NCBI RefSeq assembly: GCF_900114165.1
Contig: NZ_FOSB01000015.1
Coordinates: 1-64,000 of the forward strand
Direction: 5' to 3'
From: Halobacillus dabanensis
Lineage (GTDB): Bacteria > Bacillota > Bacilli > Bacillales > Halobacillaceae
DNA: 64,000 nucleotides
Shown: positions 36,419 through 43,735 of the stretch, one piece after another
How the letters are laid out: each line of letters starts with the position of its first letter
Numbering within the stretch: position 1 is the first letter of the stretch
Position numbers and translations under genes: made by a program
The notes under the pieces: generated by a model
The model's database searches: none
Seen by the model: the letters and a program-made list of their open reading frames with translations, nothing else
What the model was told of the DNA's origin: nothing

Positions 36419-38047
36419 TCATACAGGGAGTTCAGGAGTATAAGGTTTAATCGCTTCGGAGATTTTTTTCTTATCTTCTTGATTTGAGGGCCTCTTTAAT
36501 AAATTTATTATTAACTTTCTATACTCTCCTTTTTGTAAGCCAAATTTGGGAGATATTTTGTCGGATAATTCCTTAAAATTAAATCTTTTCAATATATCTT
36601 CATATTCACTAACACCTAAAAATAAATCTTCTTTTTCCTTGAAGATTGAATCTATATTCTCTTTTGAAAACTTGTTTTCGATCTTAAGTTTCACACCATC
36701 ACTATCAATTCCGTCTTCTACATTTAGCGTTTTTAATTGGTGATTTATTTCACCTGAGAAAGCTGACAATACCTGTCTTTGTTTAACTCCACTATATATT
36801 TGTTTAACAAATTCTTTTATTTCATTAACTACCTTATCATCTTTCCCAAGCTTTTCTTTAACATACTCAAGCATACTTGGCACGATAAATAAATTTTCTA
36901 CCTCTGCAACATCAAGAGAAAAAATTCCTTCTTTCCTTAAAGAGTCAAGTTGACTCTCAGGTCTAAAATCCCTATCAATAATACCGTACACTTCAAGATA
37001 ATCAAGTTTTGAGTAACCTTTTTTTGCTTTGACATTGTTAATAACTTGTGCACAACCACCACATGGGATTATGTGGTAATTGGAGTCTTTATAGAGTTCT
37101 TGAAATAAGAGATAATCAAGACTATCTTTATTTCCCTCAACAAATACTATTTTTTTCTGGGTACCTATCATTTCAAATAATAGCCCTTCTGGTAACTCAG
37201 AATAGTCTGTCAAAGGTAAGAATTCATAATCCCAATTTTCATTACCATTATAAGATTTAACCCAAAGAACTTCGTTTACACCCCTTGAGACAGCAAAGTC
37301 TAAATCATGAGTAATATACATAAAAACACAGTCTTGACGTACTTCCTCAAGCTTATCCCATAGTTTATTTAAAATTGCTTTGTGTATATGAAGTTCAGGC
37401 TCATCAATAATTAACAATGAATCTTGTTTTACAGATAAAGCTTGTACTATCATATATAAAATAACTCGCTCACCATCACTCATTTCCTTACCATGGTAAC
37501 GTTCGTCGTTAAACAATACATGAATTTCATTTCCGGAAAGGTCTAGTTTTCTTTTTGGAAGCAGATAATTCCATATTTCTTGAGCACTTTCTTTTAACGA
37601 GGTAATTGGTGGAGGTAATTCTTCATTATTAGCTTGAGCGATTCTACATTCCTCATGATATTCCTCCACTAATTTGTTATTTCTAGCAAAAAATAGTGAA
37701 AGAACTTTATCATAGTCATTCAATAATAAAGTTGCCGGGTTTCTTCCATATTTATGTCCAAATTTACTTGAGTGGGGCGCAACAGAACCAACCGTTGCTT
37801 CTTGCTCTGCTGAATCCAATCCTTTAATAACTATATTCTCATTTAGAGAAAGTGACTTTTGAGCAGTAATTCGTTGGACTAATAAAGATTCTGAGATACT
37901 ACTGTTATTAAAAGTTGGATCATTTAATTCTTCAATTTTTACACTTAATCTAGTTTTTCCTGCACCGTTGGCTCCAAGTAATACAATTGGTTTTCCTTGT
38001 TCGAATTGTCTTGTCTCGTTATTCGGCAAATTAACGTTAATACACAT
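36419..38047 (-). CDS. ATPase fused to DUF4435 (TOPRIM-like): fused PARIS-like or OLD-like defence protein
   Basis: A 542-aa protein. The N-terminal ABC/SMC-type ATPase has Walker A LLGANGAGKTRLS (about 28-40), signature MSDGERVILYMIVQAL (near 197) and Walker B SLLIIDEPELHIHKA (near 217), then a TITHD-like MYITHDLDFAV. The C-terminal part from ~300 begins QKKIVFVEGNKDSLDYLLFQEL, then YHIIPCGGCAQVINNVKA and YGIIDRDFRP: this is DUF4435, a TOPRIM-like nuclease domain with the E and DRD acidic residues. In PARIS defence AriA (ATPase) and AriB (DUF4435) are two genes or one fused gene; this is a candidate for the fused form. The ATG at 38047 has AAGGGGAT upstream; the open frame beyond it is a shadow. 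Confidence 0.78.
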   Translation of the reverse strand: MCINVNLPNNETRQFEQGKPIVLLGANGAGKTRLSVKIEELNDPTFNNSSISESLLVQRITAQKSLSLNENIVIKGLDSAEQEATVGSVAPHSSKFGHKYGRNPATLLLNDYDKVLSLFFARNNKLVEEYHEECRIAQANNEELPPPITSLKESAQEIWNYLLPKRKLDLSGNEIHVLFNDERYHGKEMSDGERVILYMIVQALSVKQDSLLIIDEPELHIHKAILNKLWDKLEEVRQDCVFMYITHDLDFAVSRGVNEVLWVKSYNGNENWDYEFLPLTDYSELPEGLLFEMIGTQKKIVFVEGNKDSLDYLLFQELYKDSNYHIIPCGGCAQVINNVKAKKGYSKLDYLEVYGIIDRDFRPESQLDSLRKEGIFSLDVAEVENLFIVPSMLEYVKEKLGKDDKVVNEIKEFVKQIYSGVKQRQVLSAFSGEINHQLKTLNVEDGIDSDGVKLKIENKFSKENIDSIFKEKEDLFLGVSEYEDILKRFNFKELSDKISPKFGLQKGEYRKLIINLLKRPSNQEDKKKISEAIKPYTPELPV

Positions 38048-38182
38048 AATTATCCCCTTAGTCAATATCATTATACCAAGCCTGTTATGCTTCCTTCTTA
38101 TATCCACTACATAATATTGTAACAAAAATACTCGTAAAATTAGCATAACTACTTTACTTACTTTGGGGTTATATTTGTTCAT

Positions 38183-38421
38183 TGTTTGAACTCCAAAACT
38201 AGTAAATTAAAACTTTGTACATTAAAGGCGTAAATGTTTATTTAGGGTTGTTCAATCGTTAAGTAAATATTTTAATTTATTTTGAATCTATTCTATTTTA
38301 AATTGTAGTGATAAAAAATGGGATGTATCTCTTAAGAAAATGATAATGAATTCGTGTAAACAGTTTATATTGAATTCTGTTATAATAGTCCTAACAATGT
38401 GTTATTTATTAGGGGGATTCC
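38183..38421. promoter_or_regulatory. Divergent AT-rich promoter region between two defence genes
   Basis: The gap between the two divergent starts is very AT rich. A rightward -10 TATAAT at 38381-38386 lies 36 nt before the HEPN-STAND start, with a weak -35. The RBS AGGGGGA is at about 38411-38417. The two genes may be co-regulated. Confidence 0.5.
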
Positions 38422-41022
38422 ATGGATTATTTTAACTTAAGCTCTAGAGTTGTAATGTTCTCTATTTGCACGTCTCTAGAATATGACTTAAAAAGTTTTA
38501 TATTAGAAACTGGTGATATTTATTTTACAGAAACTATGGTGAAAAAATCTAAAGATAGGAATAAAAAACTTAATCAAAATGAACCAGAAGAAATTCTAAA
38601 CGAGTTAGATTTAGGAGATTTTATAGAAATAATCTACCGTAATCCATTTAAGCATAAAATTAATAATGAAAATGCAAATATATTAAGAGAATACTTTTCA
38701 AAGATAATCCCTATTAGAAATAGAGTTATGCATACTCGACCTCTCGAATTAGGAGATAGAGCTATTCTGTATGAAGTTTTAGAGGAGATTGAACAAAAAC
38801 TCCCACTCTTAAGTTGGAATGCAACACTTCGGACAAGGGCACTCCTAAAAACAGACCCCACTAAATTAGTAAATCAGAAATATATGCGTGTTAAAGAATT
38901 TGAATCCAACGTTTATCACAATTTACCTGAACCCGAGTTTGATGACACTGGTTATATCGGAAGAAAGAACGAAATTAAAGAGATTAAAAGGCTACTAAAA
39001 GATGACAAAAATCATGTAATAACAATAATGGGTAATGGTGGAATAGGAAAAACAGCAATTGCTGTTAAATCATTGTATGATTTGGTAGATGACCCTGAAA
39101 ATGAATACGATGCTATTTTATGGATATCTTTAAAAACAAGAACTTTGGCCAGAGGTGAATTTACAAAGATTGAGAATTCGATTCAAAGTGTAACTGATTT
39201 CTTTTCAAGCGGAGAGAAACTTATAATAAAAGATGAAAACCAAACCCCTGAACAAAATATCGTTAATTTTATGCGAGAGTTCAAAGTTTTACTAGTCCTA
39301 GACAACCTTGAAACTATTAATAGTAATCATATTGTACAATTTCTTAAAGAAGTACCCGGCTCATCTAAAGTTCTAATTACTTCGCGGCATGGAATTGGAG
39401 AGTTAGAAAATCGCTACAATTTACAAGGTCTAAATCAAAAAGATGCAATAGTTTATTTTAGAGAGCTCGCAAAATTTTATGGAGTTTCCGTTTATAAGAA
39501 GCCAGAATCTGAAGTTAAAAAACTAGTTACAGATCACCTTTATTCTAACCCTCTATCTATAAAATGGTTTATTACAGGTATCCATAATGGAATTACAGAG
39601 AATGTCTTAATTTCTAATAAAGAGTCCCTTATAGAGTTTTGTATGTCAAATGTTTACGAAAAGCTGTCCGACGATTCTAAAAAAATATTACAGCTATTTT
39701 TAGTTGAGAATACTGAATTAAGTTCTGGAGAAATAGATTACTTTATGGGAATAGATAATGTGAAATTAAGAGAATCCATTAACAACCTTCTTACGACAAA
39801 CATGATTACGATAACATCAGAGAATTTTAAATTAAACGATATGGCCAAAGACTATTTAGCTTTATACCATAGTCCAACAAATGATTTCTTTATGAACACA
39901 TTAAAAAAGCGTAAACATTTAAATAATATGATACAACAAATAAAAGTTCAGAATGAAATGGATCCATTTAACCCTAAATCCTTATATAAAAACTCCGAAG
40001 ATAGAAACCATAAACTTTCTTCTTATTATTTGTCAAAGGCCTTAGAAAGTAGTTCAAAGCAAGAGTGGGAAGATGCTTTTGCTCTCATTCATAAAGCTGA
40101 AAATATTACACCGGACTATTTTGAAGTGTACAAAATAAAAGCATTTATTCAGGCTGAAAAAAGAGATCTCTTTAATGCATTAACAAGCTATGAGATTGCG
40201 CTAGACAAATGTGAAAATGACTTTGAAAAATCAACAGTTTTATACTTATATAGTGTTTTTAATACCATAAAATTATCTGATTTAGAGAAAGCATTTTCCT
40301 TAATAGAGGAAGCAGAAAGTTATTATCCAGATAATTTAAAGATATTATTAGAAAAGTCACGAGTACTGATGTACCAAGGACTCTTTCATGAATCGGAGGA
40401 CATTCTTAAAAATGTTGATTCGAGAAAAGATGAGTTGGATCTCCAATCAGAAAATATATTTGTTTCAAGGTATGCAGACCTTCAAAGACGTAAGGCTGAA
40501 CATATTAAAACGAGAGATGTTGAGAAAAAATTAGACTTATTAAAAAAAGGGATTAATATAATTGAAACAGTAGACCGTATTGATACCAAATCTTATGTCA
40601 CAATGGCAAAAATCTTAAAAGAATTATCATTCCTTTACTTTGATAAGAATTCTATGGAGTTTCTTTTTGCTACTTTAGAAAAACACTTTAGTTCATTGAA
40701 ATCTAATAAATCACATGACTTAAAGAAGATGAAAGAAATACTTATTTCCCACAGGCATGAAATTCCAAACAATTTATATCTTTCTCTAAAGAAATATGTT
40801 TATGACTACACTGTCGATGCTAAAGAGATTTACAATAAGAACGAAGGTATTGTAGTTTTTATAAAAGAACATTTTGGATTTATCGCAAATGCTCACAATA
40901 GAAGTATTTATTTTAATGTTAATAACATTGAAGAAGGCACATCAGTGGGAGATAAGGTTAAGTTTTCCACATATAGGAATCCAAAAGGTATAGCTGCCAA
41001 AAATATTAAATTAATTAGATAA
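38422..41022 (+). CDS. HEPN - NB-ARC (STAND) - TPR - cold-shock-domain protein, putative phage defence
   Basis: An 866-aa multi-domain protein. Residues ~1-130 are helical and contain IRNRVMHTRP with R99-x4-H104, the catalytic pattern of HEPN ribonucleases. An NB-ARC ATPase follows: Walker A GNGGIGKT (204-211), Walker B LLVLDNLE (~290-297), sensor KVLITSRHG (~316-324) and SNPLSIKWF (GxP-like). Then about 250 residues of TPR-like helices (WEDAFALIHKAENITPDYFE, DLEKAFSLIEEAESYYPDN). The last ~60 residues (EGIVVFIKEHFGFIANAHN, IYFNVNNIEEGTSVGDKVKF, KGIAAKNIKLI) match a cold-shock (OB-fold) domain with RNP1- and RNP2-like strands. STAND proteins with nuclease effectors are known anti-phage sensors. 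The terminal CSD suggests RNA or ssDNA sensing. Such a chain is not one I know as a described system. Confidence 0.8.
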   Translation: MDYFNLSSRVVMFSICTSLEYDLKSFILETGDIYFTETMVKKSKDRNKKLNQNEPEEILNELDLGDFIEIIYRNPFKHKINNENANILREYFSKIIPIRNRVMHTRPLELGDRAILYEVLEEIEQKLPLLSWNATLRTRALLKTDPTKLVNQKYMRVKEFESNVYHNLPEPEFDDTGYIGRKNEIKEIKRLLKDDKNHVITIMGNGGIGKTAIAVKSLYDLVDDPENEYDAILWISLKTRTLARGEFTKIENSIQSVTDFFSSGEKLIIKDENQTPEQNIVNFMREFKVLLVLDNLETINSNHIVQFLKEVPGSSKVLITSRHGIGELENRYNLQGLNQKDAIVYFRELAKFYGVSVYKKPESEVKKLVTDHLYSNPLSIKWFITGIHNGITENVLISNKESLIEFCMSNVYEKLSDDSKKILQLFLVENTELSSGEIDYFMGIDNVKLRESINNLLTTNMITITSENFKLNDMAKDYLALYHSPTNDFFMNTLKKRKHLNNMIQQIKVQNEMDPFNPKSLYKNSEDRNHKLSSYYLSKALESSSKQEWEDAFALIHKAENITPDYFEVYKIKAFIQAEKRDLFNALTSYEIALDKCENDFEKSTVLYLYSVFNTIKLSDLEKAFSLIEEAESYYPDNLKILLEKSRVLMYQGLFHESEDILKNVDSRKDELDLQSENIFVSRYADLQRRKAEHIKTRDVEKKLDLLKKGINIIETVDRIDTKSYVTMAKILKELSFLYFDKNSMEFLFATLEKHFSSLKSNKSHDLKKMKEILISHRHEIPNNLYLSLKKYVYDYTVDAKEIYNKNEGIVVFIKEHFGFIANAHNRSIYFNVNNIEEGTSVGDKVKFSTYRNPKGIAAKNIKLIR

Positions 41023-41325
41023 GCACTTAGAGGGTTTAATGAAAAGTTCCGACAAGTATAAATCTCTTAAAATATTTCACTTATTCTAATAAAAGGGCGA
41101 TTCCTAGAGACCAAAACCTAATAATGATGTGTTTTATAGAAATGTTTATCAGTTGTAATCGAACTTAACAAAATAGACATTTTGTTAGATTCGGTTTATC
41201 GAAGGTGATTCTTAGAGTACCAAGGGGTCACCTTCTTTTTTGGTACAATGTTCACAAAGCAATTTAACATTTTGATTGGTTTTGTTATATTTAATTGTAC
41301 ATATTGGTTATAAAGGAGGGTGTTC
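41023..41325. other. Intergenic region with a palindromic candidate recombination site
   Basis: No gene is visible. It contains the perfect inverted repeat TAACAAAAT-AGAC-ATTTTGTTA (41166-41187), next to a tyrosine recombinase gene, so it is a candidate recombinase binding site. A related block GCGATTCCTAGAG (about 41098) and GTGATTCTTAGAG (about 41206) occurs twice. A terminator hairpin is at 41201-41241. The strong RBS AAAGGAGGG lies just before the recombinase start. Confidence 0.5.
41201..41241 (+). terminator. Terminator after the HEPN-STAND gene
   Basis: GAAGGTGA ... TCACCTTC with a 19-base loop, followed by six T's. Confidence 0.65.
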
Positions 41326-41892
41326 ATGACCCATGTATCAGAAGGAGCCAATACGGTGGATCCGATTCGGGACAAAGCTGATATTCAACAAATGAAAGAA
41401 GTGTTGTTGCATCAATCGTATCGAAATTACTTTTTATTTGTGTTTGGCATCAATTCTGGTTTACGCATTAGTGATATGATCGAATTGAAAGTCCTAGATG
41501 TTCGGGATAGTGATTATCTCAAGGTCCGGGAACGTAAAACAAACAATATTCGGCGCATAAAAATGACCAGGGCTTTAAAAAATGAGATTGATAAATACAT
41601 AAGTTCAAGGGCGGATTCCGATTATTTGTTTCCCTCCCGAAAAGGGCAACGACCGATTAGCAGGGTACAGGCGTGGAAGATCATTCATGATGCAGCTAAA
41701 CAAGTTGGAATTAACGATGCGATCGGAACCCATACGTTACGGAAAACCTTTGGTTATCACTTTTATCAAAAAAATAAGGACGTGGCCATGTTGCAGCAAA
41801 TATTCGGCCATTCATCACCTTCCATCACCTTGCGTTATATTGGCATTAGTGATGATATGATCGATCAGGCATTAGATGATTTTTCACTTTAA
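41326..41892 (+). CDS. Small tyrosine recombinase (XerC/D-like, catalytic domain)
   Basis: A 188-aa protein with all catalytic signatures of a tyrosine recombinase: INSGLRISDMIEL (Arg), a lysine in the beta-hairpin (RERKTNNIRRIKM), HTLRKTFGYH (HxxR), FGHSSPSIT and the nucleophile in LRYIGIS. It has only a short N-terminal region, so it is shorter than XerC/D. Such small recombinases occur on Bacillus plasmids, where they resolve multimers, and at cassette boundaries. Here it stands just before the type III R-M genes. ATG 41326 has AAAGGAGGGTG upstream. Confidence 0.85.
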   Translation: MTHVSEGANTVDPIRDKADIQQMKEVLLHQSYRNYFLFVFGINSGLRISDMIELKVLDVRDSDYLKVRERKTNNIRRIKMTRALKNEIDKYISSRADSDYLFPSRKGQRPISRVQAWKIIHDAAKQVGINDAIGTHTLRKTFGYHFYQKNKDVAMLQQIFGHSSPSITLRYIGISDDMIDQALDDFSL

Positions 41893-41934
41893 CTAAGGAA
41901 GAAAAGAGAATTTGAAGAAGAAAGGGGAATTGGA

Positions 41935-43725
41935 ATGTTAAGAAATGAATCATTTGATACTAAAGACGAGATTATACAGAATTTGAAAAACGTAGCTCCG
42001 TCGATATTTTCAGAAGGTAAAGTAGATATGGAAAAGCTTAAAGCATTGTTAGGAGAAGAAGTGGAAAGCGGGAAAGAGAAGTTTAGGCTTTCATGGATGG
42101 GGAAATCAGAAGCTATTAAATCTATAAATATCCCTAGTAAAGGAACCTTGAGACCTAATACAAAAAAATCACTTACTAATGGAGTGGAAAAAGAAAATTC
42201 AATTATAGAGGGTGACAACCTAGAGGTATTAAAGCTTCTACAAAAATCGTACTACGGAAAAGTAAAAATGATATACATAGATCCGCCATATAATCGTGAA
42301 GAAGATTTTATATATAATGATGATTTTTCGCAGACTTTAGATGCGTATCTTAAATACACTGACCAAGTAGATAATGAAGGCCAAGCAGTTTCTAGTGAGC
42401 AAGAAAAAGAAGGACGCAAACATTCCAATTGGTTAAGTTTAATGTATCCCAGATTATTTTTAGCTAGGAACCTTTTAAAGAAAGACGGAGTAATTTTTAT
42501 ATCAATTGATGATAAAGAAAGGAAAAACCTTGAATTCATAATGGACGAAATATTTGGAGAGGAAAATAAATTAGGAGTTATAGTATGGAAGAAAAAAACA
42601 AATGGAAACAACATGGGATATATACCACCTGTACATGATTACATATTATGTTATGCAAAAAATGCATCAGAGGACTGTTTGCTAGGGTTTCCCTTGTCTA
42701 AAGAGTATGTAAATAAAAATTACGCTAATCCTGATAATGATCCGCAGGGAGAGTGGAAAACATCTGATTTGTCAGCAAATCATGAAGGTCCGTACTTCCC
42801 CATAACTAATCCTAATAATGGAGAGGTTCATTATCCTCCTAGGGGAAGATACTGGGTATTTAACGAAGAAGAAGTTAAAAAAAGGATTAAAGACGGAAGA
42901 ATTATATTTGGAAAATCAGGAAAAGCAAGTCCGGTACAAAAAGTTTATCTTAAGGACCGAAAGAGTTTAAGGAAAAAAGCAGAATCTTGGTGGGATAAAC
43001 ATGGAATGAATGAAGATGGAACAGCTGAGTTAAGTGAATTAATTGGTACGAAAGTATTTGACCATCCCAAACCAACAACTTTAATTAAGCATTTATGTGA
43101 AATTGCTACTAAAGAAAACGATTTGATTTTAGACTTTTTTGCTGGATCTGGAACTACGGCCCATTCTGTATTAGATTTAAATAAAAAGGATAATGGAAAA
43201 CGTAAGTTTATTTTAGTTCAGCTCCCTGAACCTATTGCACATGATAAATTTCAAAACATTGCCGAGCTCACAAGAGAACGTATTATACAAGCTGCTAAAC
43301 AGATTGACGTTAACCCTAATTTTAAATATTTTAATTTAGACAGTAGCAACTTCAGAGATTGGAACTATGATCTGCAATCAGAAGAAGATGTGAGGCGACA
43401 AATGGAGCTATGGAAAGATCCTTTTAAAGAAGGGCGAACTGAGGAAGATTTGCTTTATGAAGTGTTATTGAAAGCCGGGTTTACGTTAACAGCTGATATA
43501 AAGAAACATGAGGTAAGAAAAAGCTTTTTTTATGAGGTTATAGAGAATGATCAGCATATTCTCATTTATTTAGGTGAAGAACTGTCGGAGAGTCTAATTA
43601 ATGTTATGAGAGAAATTTATGCGAATCAGGTGTTCTTCCTCGATGAAGCCTTTGATTCGGATGATCAAAAAAAGAACATACAACTTCAATGGGAGGAAGA
43701 AGGCGTGGCCTTCCGTTCTATTTAG
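41935..43725 (+). CDS. mod: Type III restriction-modification: DNA methyltransferase (Mod)
   Basis: A 596-aa adenine-N6 methyltransferase of the beta class, typical of type III Mod. The catalytic motif IV IDPPYNREEDF is near residue 115, before the SAM-binding motif I LDFFAGSGTTAHSVL near 400, which is the beta-class order. The recognition domain would lie between (~200-380) and in the N-terminus. ATG start with AAAGGGGAATTGGA upstream. It is directly followed by the res gene, whose start is ten bases beyond its stop. Mod alone methylates; with Res it forms the endonuclease. Confidence 0.93.
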   Translation: MLRNESFDTKDEIIQNLKNVAPSIFSEGKVDMEKLKALLGEEVESGKEKFRLSWMGKSEAIKSINIPSKGTLRPNTKKSLTNGVEKENSIIEGDNLEVLKLLQKSYYGKVKMIYIDPPYNREEDFIYNDDFSQTLDAYLKYTDQVDNEGQAVSSEQEKEGRKHSNWLSLMYPRLFLARNLLKKDGVIFISIDDKERKNLEFIMDEIFGEENKLGVIVWKKKTNGNNMGYIPPVHDYILCYAKNASEDCLLGFPLSKEYVNKNYANPDNDPQGEWKTSDLSANHEGPYFPITNPNNGEVHYPPRGRYWVFNEEEVKKRIKDGRIIFGKSGKASPVQKVYLKDRKSLRKKAESWWDKHGMNEDGTAELSELIGTKVFDHPKPTTLIKHLCEIATKENDLILDFFAGSGTTAHSVLDLNKKDNGKRKFILVQLPEPIAHDKFQNIAELTRERIIQAAKQIDVNPNFKYFNLDSSNFRDWNYDLQSEEDVRRQMELWKDPFKEGRTEEDLLYEVLLKAGFTLTADIKKHEVRKSFFYEVIENDQHILIYLGEELSESLINVMREIYANQVFFLDEAFDSDDQKKNIQLQWEEEGVAFRSI

Positions 43726-43735
43726 GGGGGTGACT

